64,000 nucleotides of DNA from Chara braunii (GCA_003427395.1 BFEA01000002.1:3954015-4018014); one strand, 5' to 3'; positions 44,665-56,945 are shown, numbered from the stretch's first letter. A program made the numbers and translations. Notes: generated from the letters alone by a model not told the origin.

Positions 44665-46802
44665 CTTTGCCACTTTGGAAAATAGCTGTCCTCGGGTGGG
44701 TGTCCGACCTTTTTGGAGGCCAAAAGCAAATGATGGCCGCCGTGGATGGGCCTGGCCTCCAGTCTTAGGAGTTAGGGAAAACTGCCACTTTTCCCCATTT
44801 TGCCAATGCTGGCGGAGGTACTAGGTAGTTTAATGCTCTCAAAGAGGGAGGGATCTTGATTGTTTTTTCTACCTTCCGTAACTGGTTTGGTGCAAGTGAT
44901 GGTGGAGCATGGAATCCCACGGTTCATGAGCCATGTTGTGGGATGAACGTATGCCAATACGGCTGGTTAATTGGGTGCTATTTTGTTTGGTCACTGAACC
45001 TATTTATTGGCCAGTGCCTCACTCTAGCTGAGAATGCAGTAGCGGCTTTCATTGTGCGTTCCTTTGAGGGGTCACGAGACGAAGTTGAAGGCGCAGGTCA
45101 GGGCTGTATCGGATTCTAAACTCCATACGCTTTTTTTCTGGATTTATGCGTGTCGAGGGTTCATTGACTCGTATGAAGCGTGTATCGGAATTCTAAACTC
45201 GGTACGCCTTTTTTCCTGATTTATGCGCGTTATCCATGTGCAGGTGCGATGCACTGTATTGTTCAAAATTTAGTGGATGTCTCAAAGGAGAACTCTGGAC
45301 ACCTTTATTCCGGAATGAAGTTTTGAGGAGAAGAAGGAACATAGGTTCACGCTCCTACTCTAGACAGGTTGAGAAAAAAATAAATAAAAAATGAGAACAG
45401 TCTTACAGCGGTCATAGATGTGGAAAGCTGAAAATCCTTGCCTCGTTTAACATAATCTAAAACGTAGACCCCGGGAAGTTCGACATCACTACCCGGGCAG
45501 CTGAACTTCTGGTTTGATCGCCTCTACTCGAGGTGGACTCTAGGAAGGTGGAGGCTGTTTGGAAAGCATCCCTGAGGCTCCTTGAAAATAGTTCTTTTGC
45601 AGATGGGGGAACCAAGAAAGTCGGGAGCGGTTTTCCCTGTCTGACATGGAAGGATTCATGTGCTGCTGCAAAAACTAATATATACCTATGTTCTATATTT
45701 GAATGACCTGTGGAAACCCGATTTTCAGAAGTTTTTTTTTTTTTTTTTTTTTTTTTTTTCCGGAGTAGAACGCCCGGCTGAATATAACGTGCTTATGTTG
45801 TATTGGAACTCAACGCATGTATGTTCTATTCGAACTTCTTCAATTTTGATTTTGCTGCTTTCAGAAGCAGAAAAATCCGAAAAAACAAGTGCACAATATT
45901 GCAATATGAACAACCCTGCTCGAGGGATGGGGTGGATGGTTGACCTCCCTCAAGCCGGCAAGAGAGCCACGGCAAGAGAGATGGAGGGAGACTCAGAGGG
46001 GAGAAAGAGAATGGTCTGTCCTTCGCTAACAGCACGCTAATCAGCACCATTGGTGGGCGTCAGAGGTCATCCAAAATGACTGCCCTGGTGGAGTCCCTCC
46101 GTCAGGCCTGCCACTTTTGACGATCTTCCAGATTTGTTCTCTGTTCTTACCTCCTTGCTCGGTTTGACGGTCAAGTAGGGAAATCTGCTTGATCGTTTTT
46201 ATTGCCATCGTAATTAGGGTTGTTTGGTGTTAAGCGCCAGATCTGGATTAGGCAGTCTTTTTTGTTAATTTGGCTCTGCGATCGTTCGAGCTTCGCATGG
46301 CGCTTTTTGCTTACCTTTGCGGGGTTCTCGTTGTTTCACTCTTAAGAGTTTCGTATTGATATACGCGCTCTGCTATGGTGTGGGCAAGGACTGGGCTTGA
46401 CAGGAGTGGCTTTGCTCATCCCGATGACTGCAGTCGATGATGTAATCGATGCTTGGCCTGTTTCCTACCACATATTGAGTTCGATTTTTTAATCTAAAAA
46501 AAAAGAAAAATAACAGCAGAAGGTTTAGAAACTGGGAATGAGAGTCCAAATTTATTTTTAGGGCGGGGACGTTCTGTTATAAGATTTTTTTCCGGTCGAA
46601 TTGTTGAGAAGACTGAAAAACAAATCTGGGGGAAAAAGTAATTGTTGCAGTACAAACAACTTTTGCCTGAGCGTCTTCCTGAAACTACCAAGCAAATAAG
46701 GTTCTCGGGTGGTTGGTGATTGCTCCACGGGGATGGTAGGTAATACACCAGTCCTAGAACGTTGTTTTTGGTCTAAGCTGGAATGACGGCGGTGTAATGA
46801 TC
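44665..46802. other. No gene recognised; repeats and T28
   Basis: A 76-bp unit (GTATCGGA...TTCTAAACTC...TTATGCG) is duplicated at 45106 and 45182. A run of 28 T lies at 45732-45759. No supported open frame. Confidence 0.45.
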
Positions 46803-46945
46803 GTGTGGGGGCGATGGGTGGCGCTGGCTGCGAAGGGGAGGGGAGGGCTAATTCTGTAGCTATGGCTGATCTTGGCTGACATGAAAGTGCGGGGGCGATG
46901 GGTGGGGCTGTAGCTATGGCTGATTCTGGCTGACATGTAAGCTGA
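46803..46945. repeat. 84-bp direct repeat
   Basis: GTG(T/C)GGGGGCGATGGGTGG and GTAGCTATGGCTGAT...GGCTGACATG are duplicated, with an insertion in the first copy. Confidence 0.8.
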
Positions 46946-47147
46946 CATATGTCAGGAATTCCTTCTGCATGTCGATGGATGGGGAGTGTGACGTATGTGG
47001 GGTCAGGCGTATGTGTTAGATTTGGGGGCCCGCAAAATATATTTTCTGAAAACATGGGGCCCGATCAGAGGGTGCAATGCCCCTAGTCATCGATACAGAG
47101 CCTGGGTTGAGTCTTCCTATGCAGGTGAAAGATGTTTTGAGGAAAAA

Positions 47148-47380
47148 CTCTTCAGATTGAAGTGGTGTTATCATGGGGCCCGATTTGAGGCCCGATCATG
47201 GGCCCCGGTTTGAGGAAAAGCTTCTTNCTCTTCAGATTGAAGTGGTGTTATCATGGGGCCCGATTTGAGGCCCGATCATGGGCCCCGGTTTGAGGAAAAG
47301 CTTCTTCAAAGTGGGCCCGATCAGGTTGAAGTGTGTGTTATCATGGGGCCCGACCCGATTTGAGGAAAAGCTTCGTCAAA
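47148..47380. repeat. 80-bp tandem repeat with single N
   Basis: CTCTTCAGATTGAAGTGGTG...GGCCCCGGTTTGAGGAAAAG is repeated with period 80 (47148 and 47228), followed by a third shortened copy. The one-base N at 47227 sits exactly at the junction, suggesting an assembly join inside the array. Confidence 0.88.
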
Positions 47381-47432
47381 GTGGGAGCGACCTCACCTAT
47401 AGATATCTGCCTTTTTGAAGTGGTGTTGTCAC

Positions 47433-47795
47433 TCAGGGGGAGGTCTGAAGCACACTTACGGTTGCTGCGTTTTCTGGCACGTCTCTGTCCGACTCACTTT
47501 CTTTGCTATAGGGCTCTTCTGGCTCCTGATTGTCAGATACGAGTGACTTTCTTTTTTTAGTGCTCTTCTGGCTCCTGATTGTCAGATAGTTGGTGGCTTT
47601 GTGAAAGTTGGCGAGTAACTCGATGTTTCGACACTGCGTGTGGATTGTTTGCCATGGTGAGTAATGGCAGTTGGGAAAGTGCCCTTCTTTGAAGGGATTG
47701 TCATGATAGGCGGTGATCGTCCTTGTAAGGAGAGCCACAAGAAGTGCCAGCGCTTCGTCGCTCGTGTCAAAAAGGAGTTCCTGATGATAAATCAC
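47433..47795 (-). CDS. Unidentified open frame, doubtful
   Basis: 120 residues beginning MIYHQELLFDTSDEALALLV and ending with an acidic EPEEPYSKESESDRD stretch. I recognise no family. The 3' half contains a 49-bp direct repeat (GCTCTTCTGGCTCCTGATTG and onward, at 47512 and 47561) that is read in two different frames, which argues against conserved coding. It could be an exon or a chance frame. Confidence 0.2.
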   Translation of the reverse strand: MIYHQELLFDTSDEALALLVALLTRTITAYHDNPFKEGHFPNCHYSPWQTIHTQCRNIELLANFHKATNYLTIRSQKSTKKRKSLVSDNQEPEEPYSKESESDRDVPENAATVSVLQTSP

Positions 47796-47973
47796 TGGGA
47801 GAGGTATGACAAGGGTGATTGAGTTTGATGATGTCTCTGTGAAGGGTGTCTATGCGCTGGAAGGGGGGTTCAAATGGACTCCAAAAGCCTGAACGATGTC
47901 TACAGGGATGTAATATGTTTATGTATATATATTAGCCTTTTGACGAGTTGGTGAAAGTTCGACGAAACAGTTT

Positions 47974-48045
47974 GTCACAGCCCCGCGTTTGTTGTCCTCT
48001 TCTCCCTCTCTGCCTACGGTTTATCTGGCAGCTCGGTTTGACGAT
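47974..48045. repeat. Dispersed repeat, copy 2
   Basis: Partner of 1746-1830: GTCACAGCCCCGCGTTTGTT and CCCTCTCTGCCTACGGTTTA are shared. Confidence 0.7.
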
Positions 48046-51000
48046 GCATTACATATATCACACATCAGTATATTGCTTTATTTACATTTATATATTAGAA
48101 CCGCAGTTGTATAGCATGGACACCCATAGGGATTCAGCAAAGATTTGTGCACTGTGATTCCACTCCAGGGTCGACTGCCACATTGCTTTAGCAACACACG
48201 TTAAAAGCGAATTCACATCGTTATAAGCTTAACATATGCATAGTCCAGATTTTGCACGTTAATGACTTCGGTTGAGTAGATTAAAGAGCAGGTAGAGATT
48301 TTGTAGAATAAAGCAGATAGCGACGATTGAAAAACCGGAAAGTACACAAGTAGTTTACAGCACATTACAGAGCACAGTAAAAAGTATGAGAGAGTAGAGG
48401 AAAACGGAGCGACGAAGTTTGGGCAGACAGAATAGAAGTATGTATGGTTGATGATGTAAGCAGTGGTGGAGTGAGGGTGAAAGAGGTCCTTGGGTCGTCC
48501 GAAATTTAACAGGAATGTCACAGTCGAAGATGAAAGTTGAAAACCGTGTGTGATTGTTGCATACATTTTGTGGCCCTTCAATCAAAAATAGTAAGGCAGA
48601 GCACAGTAATTCTTCAAAATATGATTTCGACTTGGCAAGAATTTGGGACTGGAGAAAGAAGAGACCACCAAAGACAGCTGCATTCAAACAACTGTTGCGC
48701 AGACAATTACACCAAAAAACCAGTCGAGAGGTGAAGTATGTGTTGACTTAGAGGAGAGAACCTACGAAGGGGTGACACCTGAACTAAATCTCAATTAAAA
48801 TTTCAATCACTGTTAATTTACGTCTCTTGTCCGTCTGTACATTGGTGCCTTTCAATCTCTCTCTCTCTCTCTGTGTCTGCCTCTTGCAGTGTGCGTGCGC
48901 GCACAAGTGGGTTGTGTCTGTGTATGTGTACCCATCTGGTGGTCACTGAAAGTCGATCATCTTGACGAGTTATACGACCTCATCAATAGTGTTTGCATTA
49001 GCGCATAGAGTATCAGGTATCCTGTGTGTATCTTCACACGAAAGCGCATCTTGTAGTGACTGTAGTGAATACAGTATGCGTCTATTCACAGTTGTCCCAG
49101 TCCGAAACACGAGTATTTGTGTCTGAATCATTATCATGGCCGTGTCGTGGTGTACGAAGAGGTGGAGTTTATTTTCATCATCCACAGCAGCTGGTGCCTG
49201 ATCAGCCCTCTATATCGCTGTTGTTGCAGCCAGTGATGATGATATTTTCTTCATTTCTACAATGTGAATCATTGGTATTTGTTATCTCCCTTGAATTCTT
49301 CTATCTGCTCCTTTGATTGTTCCTCTTCCCTTCTGTAATCTCCATCGTTGTGTATGTTGCCTGCTTAAACGATGGTAGTCGTTTCTTCTGTTTTTTTTTA
49401 AAACATCGTGTCGCTTACTTTAACTCTTCCAAGTCTTCAAGGAGATGTTTAACTTTGAGCTCGGAGTCTTCAAGTTCTCGACGGCGATAGTTAGCAAGCT
49501 TTGCCTCTCTATAAGCAATGTAATCCTGGTGGTCTTTCTCTTCTTTAGGCGCTGCATATCGTATGGAATCGGGATCTCGAGCGGTGTCCTTTCACGAGGA
49601 CAATATGAGCTGAAACTCCTTGTGTGCCTCCACGTGAACGAGTGTGTTCAATAACCACAAAACTTCGATGTATAATCAACCATGTTGAATGAAGTCGGAA
49701 GGAAACATGAAGACCATGCGTACAATTTGCTCAGTGCACATCCATCCTTGTTCGAAGCGGCAATTGCCCTCAGGCAACAACACACTGCTTAGTGCTCCTC
49801 GCCGCTGGCAAAGGAGGTCGAAACCCAGTGGAACCCCACTGGCGGCCTCTCATCGATTTGCTATTCCAGCTGATGTCGTGGTCAACAGCACTACGAGCAG
49901 AAAGTCGGTCCGAAAGAGCAACGAGGCAAGATGGCACATGGAACGAACTGACTGAATCTGAAGTTGTAGACAAAAGTACTGAAACCGATGGTAATAGGCC
50001 TAAAAATTTAGTTAAGAATTCGACAATAGAAGACCAAGAGGTAAAGGTCAAGGAGCCGTAAGACAGTGATCCGACAGTAATCTTATGAGCTCAATCGATC
50101 CCTAAACCCAATAACCATTTTGTGCACATCTGCAATGACAGATGGATAGGAGAGAGAAGATTCACACTAAGAGTGAAGAGAGAGATTGCAGAGACGAAGC
50201 CATAGCCAAACATGGGTTTGAAAGAAATTGGTTTCCAATTAATTATCGAGTCCGCCCGTCTCTCGACACCACACTCGACTACAACCCGAAGATCTAGACC
50301 AGGAATCTAGTTTGCGACCCTCAATTCATGCCCAACGAAGCTTCAATGAAATTCTGTAGGACTTCCCCTTAACCTCCAGATTTCGGGTATGGCGTAGGAC
50401 TACCATAGCGCCCAATCACCTTGTGTCTGTGAGTTGCAAGTGATTGTCTGGCATGTGCGAGATCTTGATCGGCAGCGGCTGTAATCTACTGTTTAGAAGA
50501 AGGAACTTTGATGACGGATAAGATGGTTGCCCTCGACAGGATACCTATGAATCAGCTAGCTGCTCAGTGAAGCAGCTGCTGTCCTCCAACGGTCAGGGCG
50601 CACCAGCTATCGTGATGATGGTGCGCAGCGCACTGAGAAACCCCCCGTCAGGCGCTTGCAGTCAAGGTGCCAGGCCGCACCAGCTATGGCTGCCCAGGGC
50701 GACACAACGGAGATGAAGGTTGGCGCTAATTTTTGTGCAGCTGTGCCCATAAAGTGCTCGTGCGTTGAATTCCCTGAAAAAAAAAAAAAGCTAGAAACAT
50801 CGGGAAAGAGTTTGGGTGAAGCCTACTTCCATTCAGAGTCTAGACCAACAATAGGGCAAAACCGCAGCAGTGTACGACGTATCTGCACGTGGACAGGAAA
50901 TACAGTGAAGGGGGATCCAAACCGATGAACAGAAGAAAAGAAACACCTACGGGCCTACCAGTTCCAAAATTGCGGAAAAGACAAAAACCTCGCCTACACC

Positions 51001-51057
51001 TAGGCGAACTAAGCAAAGTCCCATTGGGAACAGGTTTTGGGACCAAGCCGCAGAGTC
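48046..51057. other. No gene recognised
   Basis: A short CT run near 48857-48873 and an A-run at 50777-50789. Open frames of 60-96 codons (for example 49026-49316 and 49792-50061) have no recognisable domain. I cannot support a gene. Confidence 0.4.
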
Positions 51058-51385
51058 CATGAAAATTGTAGAACCAGCCGGTACAAAAAATGCAGTCGTT
51101 GAATTTTTAGCCCATGAAAATTGTAGAACCAGCCGGTACAAAAACTGCAATCGTTGACATTTTTTTGTCTGGCTAATGTACGGTAGCAGATGCAGATTGG
51201 ATCTTAGACAGAGGTAGAGTTTCGCCTGCAATTTGTCCAGTGGCTAATGTACGGTAGCAGATGCAGATTGGATCTAAGACAGCCGCTACAAAAACCAGAG
51301 TACTACTTTGACAGGAAAATACCGGAGCAGATGCAGATTGGATCTTAGACAGAGGTAAGAGTTATCGCCTCCACTTTGTCCAGTA
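51058..51385. repeat. Two adjacent tandem arrays (55 bp x2, 71 bp x3)
   Basis: CATGAAAATTGTAGAACCAG...CCGGTACAAAAA is duplicated with period 55 (51058 and 51113). TGGCTAATGTACGGTAGCAG...ATTGGATCTTAGACAG is present three times with period 71 (51170, 51241 and a diverged copy at about 51312). Confidence 0.9.
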
Positions 51386-51702
51386 GAAAGGCCTGTAAGG
51401 CAATTCAGGAGGGACGGCGACTTCACGTGTAAAAGGAAAGTCTAGGGCAGGCAGTGCACATGGTAGAGTTAAAAAGTTTTGCAGATATTTAGAGACATGT
51501 CTTTGAAAAAAAGCAGGCATTTAGGTAAATACGCATAAGGAAAAGTTGTAGTGACAATCACAGTACGCAGAAATCAGGGAAGTGGTAAGCGTCTGGTGGC
51601 TGACTGGTAAGTAGCTGCTTTTCATGTTTGGTGAAGGGTGACAGGGCACATAGAGAGACGAAACCCGGTAGAGTCAAAGCTGTTATTCGGTATTCGGATG
51701 AG

Positions 51703-51830
51703 CACTGCATCAAGGATGCAGGACCACCAGACATCAGAATGGTGCTAACTGTGGGCCGGAGGATTGAAAATGATCCGCCCCACAGATGGCTTGATCCTGA
51801 TGCCTAATTGTCCTGCACCCTTGGTGCAGT
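51703..51830. mobile_element. Small foldback element, 128 bp
   Basis: The arms CACTGCATCAAGGATGCAGG...ACATCAG and CCTGATGCC...TCCTGCACCCTTGGTGCAGT pair imperfectly. Inside them CTGTGGG...GGAT pairs with GATCC...CCCACAG around a short TGAAA loop. The nested stem is a typical non-autonomous foldback/MITE shape. Confidence 0.7.
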
Positions 51831-52150
51831 CCTCCACGCTTTTGCCAGAGGGGCATCGAGGAGGAAAAATTGTATCGACGAACTGATGTACAAAAGAGGA
51901 ATACAAAATCGCAAATGCTGTTGTTGAACAGAAGTTACATAACTTTTTTTTTTTTTTTTTTTGAAAAAAAATTCCAAAGCAGGGAAAAAAAAGAAATACT
52001 GTTTTTGTTACTCGGTAATCATCACATGAGTAATTGTTCTCACAAAAAAAACTATTGTACTGGTTATCAACAATGTAGAGGGTGGAAAAAAGGATAGTTG
52101 TTTCCCACTAGGTACTCCTGTTGGGTTTCACCAGGTGTCCGCTTCCGTTC

Positions 52151-52500
52151 CCACCAGGGCTGGGGGGTTGCCCAGCCTTGGTGCTTTTCACAGCTGTCTG
52201 GTCCAAGTTGCCCTCGATACTGGTAGGGTGATGGCCCTGAGTGCTGGTCGTGCTAAGATAGGATAGTAGGGACAGGGGTTGCACTGGGAGTGTTAACGTG
52301 GGGATGGGTAGGGTAGGTAGATATCCACCAGGGCTGGGCAACCTATCAGCCCTGGTGCCTATCACTGCTGTTCGGTCCAAGTGACCTGCCCATTGGTAGG
52401 GTAATGGTCCTGAGTGCTGGTCACACTGAGGTAAGATAGTAGGGATAAGGGGATCGATGGGAGTATTGAAGTGGGGAAGGGTAGGGAATGTGCCCTGTCC
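52151..52500. repeat. 174-bp tandem duplication
   Basis: CCACCAGGGCTGGG...CCTGAGTGCTGGTC...GTGGGGA-GGGTAGGG occurs twice (52151 and 52325) with about 80-85% similarity by eye. Confidence 0.85.
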
Positions 52501-52842
52501 TGTGAGGGCAATCATTCGCAGCTGCTTCCCGCGATCACCGTGGGTGGCCTCTAGAACACCCTGGGGTTTGGGTCTTGCAAGAGCATGTCCGCACTCGCTT
52601 TATCCCTTGGAAAGGACTTGGTGATGAGGAGTGAGGCCACAAAAGCATTGGAAAGGGGGAGCGCTGCAGAGTATGCTATGCTTACCAGCGTAGGGCATCT
52701 CTGATCTTCACCCCGTCTGGCTCCTTTCATCCCTCGGACACAAATTCCTCCAACTAGGATCTTGCAGTGATCCCTCCAATCTCCAGGGTTAGTGCTTCAT
52801 CTGCGTTAGTGCTCCCTCGGATGTGCACCATGCCACGCGATT

Positions 52843-53200
52843 GTGCAAACGAGCGTGGCTTCCCCGAATGTGCGGTTGGCGTGTGGCTGCGTGCAACTAG
52901 GTGCGGACGTTCCTGACTGTGCACGTTGTCCCGCGGTGGTGCACAATTGCATGCCGGCTTACCCCGGCTGTGTACGTTGGTGTGCAACCGCACTTGGGCT
53001 ACCTCTGGCTGTGTGCGAGCGTGCCCACACTGTGTGCACCTGTGATAGCGCGTGTGTACATATGTTTGAGCACATGTGTGCACACGTGTGAGTTTGTGTG
53101 CTCGTGTGTGCGTGTGTGTACGCGTGCTCCGTATGTGAGTCTATGCCCGTGTGCGCTGCGCTGTGTGCGCATGTGAGCGTCTCCCTTAGAAGCACGCGGG
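52843..53200. other. Alternating purine-pyrimidine GT/GC-rich tract
   Basis: TGTGTGCG, GTGTGTAC, GCACACGTG and similar steps dominate, with ACATGTGTGCACACGTGTGA a clear example near 53072. The sequence type can adopt Z-DNA. Open frames rich in Cys and Val here are composition artefacts. Confidence 0.6.
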
Positions 53201-54356
53201 CGCACGTAATTGCACGATGGTGCTCAAGACTCACCTTTTTTCAGTTGCGATTGTGCGCATGCTTTCCTGCCTCTTGCGGTTCGGCTCACACCTCACTTGA
53301 TCCGACCGCCCGTGCTCACTCCACTACACTTGACCTTGTCCCTACGCACGCAAAGTACTCTTTCCCCGACACGTGCGTGACTTCTCCTCTCCTCTTGACC
53401 TTGAGCGTACGAAGGTTAGCGCACCTTGCGCGGCCAAGTGTCCTAAAGACGAGCCTAGTTGGACTCTTAAAATTTGTTGGGCCCTCTGTTGGAGAGCTCC
53501 AGAGCTTCAACACTCCGCTACCACCAACAAGTTCGGTTGTGCACTCGGGAGACTTGCAGCGCTTTGGTATCGAGGCATTGGCCGGTCGTAGTCCCGAGCC
53601 TGTTTCGGTCCCGAAAGGTCACGTGAGAGACTAAGTGGGCCAACTTGTCGGGAAATAAGGCGGCCTTGGTACCACACCTTTTTTTCTCGAGCCTAATTCG
53701 AAGTTCCCGCGCAATTTGAAGTTTCGGGCCGAGAAGCTCAAGTTCTCGATCAATCCCTCGACACTTTCTTTCAACCTGCAGGCTGACGCCACTTGGGCAC
53801 CGGCACCCTTTCTGTTTTTCCAATATAGGACATCGTCACCCTTTTTGTTTTTCCAATATAGGACACAAGGCACAAAGAATCCTTCTTTCAGAGCCTTGGC
53901 CCAACGGTGGAGTGTGTTTGTCACTTTCTCATCTCATTTTTCGTCCGTCGTCGTCAATCGTCTTTTTTTCGTGAAGATCTTCTTGACCTTGACAAGAGTA
54001 CCGAGAAACTTTGTTGACTTTGTGTCGGCCATAGTCCCAAACGGAGCCCACCATCTCGCATTCCTTGATCTAGCACTGTTCAACGTGGCCCTGTCAGCTT
54101 CGCTCACAAGGAAAGATCATGGCTGAATTCATTTGTCGTACCAGGTTCGGTCCTTGCCGTTGGACTTTGTCAAGGAAACAAAGGGCGGCGTAAGGCTGGA
54201 GCAGCCCGATAGCAGACCACCCCCATTCTTGACGTCCTAGGCGAGCCATGTCAGAATTGATCAATACGAAAAAAAATTCGGCAAATCGATTCCTAATCTT
54301 TACAGGATCAACCCGTCCTTACCGTTATCTTCTCTGTCGAGTCCTCTTCTGTTGGC
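53201..54356. other. No gene recognised; possible LTR-side flank
   Basis: A direct repeat of TTTTTCCAATATAGGACA lies at about 53814 and 53847. If the gypsy element to the right had a 3' LTR, it would lie in or near this stretch, but I cannot match it to a 5' copy, which would be outside the window. Confidence 0.3.
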
Positions 54357-54524
54357 TTTTCCTCTTTTTTTTTTTTTTTTTTTTTTTTTCCTTTATCGAG
54401 TTCTGTATAACTCCTAGTGGACTTTTAGTTTTATGGTGTTGTCTGTGGTAACGGCCACTTGTTTTGGTTGAAGATACTTTTTCTAATGCTCTCCTTAGCC
54501 TTTCCTTTTGTCTCTTTCCTTAGC

Positions 54525-55180
54525 TTAACAAACTTCATAATCTTTCCTTCCCATTTTCTTTTGAATTTTTTTCTGACGATCCCTCATGCCTAAGACGTTC
54601 TCTTCTTTGTCCTTTCTAAGTTTTTTAGAACTCTCCCCTTTTTCATAAGTCAAGGGTCCCGATGGTTTTAAATACACTGATGATTTTTCCTCAACTTGTA
54701 CCTTTCCTTTTGCTTTCGTCAAATTCCTACGGGGATCAGATATCTTTCCTTTTCGCTTTCTAAGAACTCTTAGACGGGTGTTGAACACCGGTTCCTTTCA
54801 TTTGGCTCCATTTAGTTCCTCAATAATTTAGGTTCATCCTTCGAACCTTTTCACCATGCGGTAAGGCCCCATCCATCGATTTGCCGAATTTGCGGTTCAC
54901 GTTCTTTATAAGCGAGTTCTTATCCATCTTTCTTTGTTTTTTTTTTTTGTTTTTTTTATGATGTTCAAAGTGTTTTCCTCTAGTGTATCTGCAATCTATT
55001 TAATTTTAGTCTCCAACAATTGTTCTCGAGTCGGCACGGCGTTCTTATTGACTCCCGTTCATGAATCTGTATGAACGTCTATAGGTAGGGGACTGTGTTT
55101 GCGGAACCATAAGGTATAAGGAGGATGACTAATAATCGTTCGAACGACAATATTATGTGGCAATGCGCAAACTGCAGATT
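54525..55180 (-). pseudogene. Gypsy pol C-terminal tail remnant
   Basis: The minus strand encodes a Lys-rich stretch (for example LRKRKGKISDPRRNLTKAKG) downstream of the integrase core, preceded by a broken segment with NRKFGKSMDG and KGTGVQHP. It fits the basic C-terminal extension after a gypsy integrase core. Confidence 0.55.
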
Positions 55181-55612
55181 TTAAATTCCCTGGCCAGACT
55201 TTTTTTTTTCCCTACGCACCACTTTGTTAGCACGTTCACTAAAGATTGATGCCCTTTCAACCAGAGCGTTCGTCTGTGGATGATACACCGTAGAAAAAGA
55301 TACTCTTATTCCTGCTATTTGGGGAAAGGTATGAACTTCTCTAGCCATAAATGTAGATCCTTTGTTCATGACAAGTTTTCCAGTGTATTTATACCGGGAG
55401 AAGTATTCTAACAGGAAATCGTTGATAGCGTTCGAGCTTCTGCGAATCGCGTCAAGTCGTCCCTGATGTGTATCTATATAATTCATTTCACCTTTTCCGT
55501 TAGGCATTTTGACGAAGTTTATATTAACTTTTTGTCCTATTGTCGTAGGACAAGAGGGAAACAACCGTTTTTTTTGTACTTTAGCACCGCTCTCAACTGA
55601 CATTCCACACAC
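55181..55612 (-). pseudogene. Gypsy integrase catalytic core remnant
   Basis: An open frame of 143 codons. Landmarks are NINFVKMPNGKG, VMNKGSTFMA and YHPQTNALVERA. In the DDE triad the first two positions (residues 32 and 83 of this frame) are Asn where an active enzyme has Asp; the final Glu (119) is kept. The spacing 83 to 119 is the classical 35 intervening residues, which confirms the alignment. The enzyme would be dead. Confidence 0.85.
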
Positions 55613-55779
55613 GTTTGACAGTAGAGTTTTACATCACTATACAACTTGTCCCACCAATACAAGTTTCTAACCTTCTCGAAAGTTCCTTTCATTTCCCTAT
55701 GTCCTTTAACAATCCCATTATGAAGCTCTTCGACTGTGTCTTTTCGCTCCTTCTCAACATATACTACCCTCATTGACAT
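55537..55779 (-). pseudogene. Gypsy integrase zinc-binding (H2C2) domain
   Basis: The frame reads ELHNGIVKGHREMKGTFEKV then NLYWWDKLYSDV and CQTCVECQ. The His pair and Cys pair of the N-terminal HHCC module look intact. A frameshift separates it from the core domain, which starts in another frame at 55612. Confidence 0.85.
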
Positions 55780-55799
55780 TCAATTCTTAGGCGGTCTCT

Positions 55800-56105
55800 T
55801 AAAGAGGTAGCTCGCTTTGAGACAGTATTGTTGTGCCTCTTTCCTAAGCCTATCATCAACCTCAGCCTCTCCTATGAGATATAATCCTATTTAAAGGTAC
55901 TTCTTGGTGTAGAGGTTTCTTTGAAACGTAACGACACCATTGATGCTAGGTTCCATTTTAATGGTTTCTATTTTTATTTATAAGAACTCGTCGACCTCAC
56001 TAGGGGATCCGATGTTCAAAGTAGGGCACTCCTAGGACCTGACCTCCCTCGTTGAACTCTATCTTTTAGGGTTCTGACCATGTTTTCTTGATCGCGTGTC
56101 CAATT
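55800..56105 (-). pseudogene. Gypsy RNase H region remnant
   Basis: Broken frames follow the RT (NWTRDQENMVRTLKDRVQRG...). This resembles the RT-RNase H connection, but the RNase H catalytic residues cannot be identified. Confidence 0.45.
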
Positions 56106-56945
56106 TTATTCCACCCTGTTTCTGAACAATTTTCTCAAACGCTCCGCTTTCTCGGCATATCCTTTTATAAAGTTATTCCCATACCCTACCACTCCTAGAA
56201 ATCGAAGTGTGTCAGTAGCACTATTTAAAGGAGTTTGCCAGTTCATTGACTTCTTTAATTTTGTCAAATCTGATTGTCTTTCTTTCTTACCGCAAATATA
56301 GCCTAATATCTTTAATAGTGGGGACAAACTATCTACTTTTACTGCCGCTTACTGTAATATTCGTGTCGTCTAGTTTTACTAATGCTCTTTTTATGTCTTC
56401 TGCATGATCCACCGTAAATATTTTTACACCCGTACTTCGGTTTCTTTTTTTTTCGTATTGCCTTTGAATAGGTTTGATATAGATTCACCTAACACAACGC
56501 CCATGACCCTTTGGAAAATCGTTATACCATTGGTCCATTACATAGGTACTACATCATCTAGATTAAACCCAAAGGTGTGTGCATCGCAATTAGTTCCGGG
56601 TTTGGAATGGATCACACATTTCTAACCGTGACTTTATTAGTTTTTTGAAGGTCTTTTATCCGTCATAGCTTCCTATTCAAGTTTCTCATGAAGAACCATC
56701 GGTTAGTGTACTCACTTCACTACGTTTTATTACAAACGTAAATTTTCTCCTTTAAGAATTTTACTACCATTTCTTTTTCTCTCATACACTTCCACCCAAC
56801 GTCGTTTCATGGAACATGAGGCACAATATAGATTTTTCCTAGTTTAACGTATCGCGAGTCTATTCGCCCTCTTTCCGCATCGTAGAAAGCTACAACTTTA
56901 TCACATGCCTTCAACGCCTTTGCTATTAAGTTTTCCTCCCTCTCC
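56106..56945 (-). pseudogene. Gypsy reverse transcriptase remnant
   Basis: Minus-strand pieces in order: EENLIAKALKACDKVVAFYD and RGRIDSRYVKLGKIYIVPHV (about 56940-56815), KEMVVKFLKEKIYVCNK, NRWFFM, KDLQKTNKVTVRN, TPLGL, WTNGITIFQRVMGVVLGE (about 56545-56490), DHAEDIKRALVKLDD, and an open 73-codon frame, ILGYICGKKERQSDLTKLKK...FLGVVGYGNNFIKGYAEKAE. Several stops interrupt it. The xDD catalytic loop expected between QRVMG and DHAED is not found, as if deleted. Confidence 0.82.

Noticed and set aside
52843-53176. Cys/Val-rich frames resembling cysteine-rich peptides
   Set aside because: Translation of alternating GT/GC sequence; all frames look alike.
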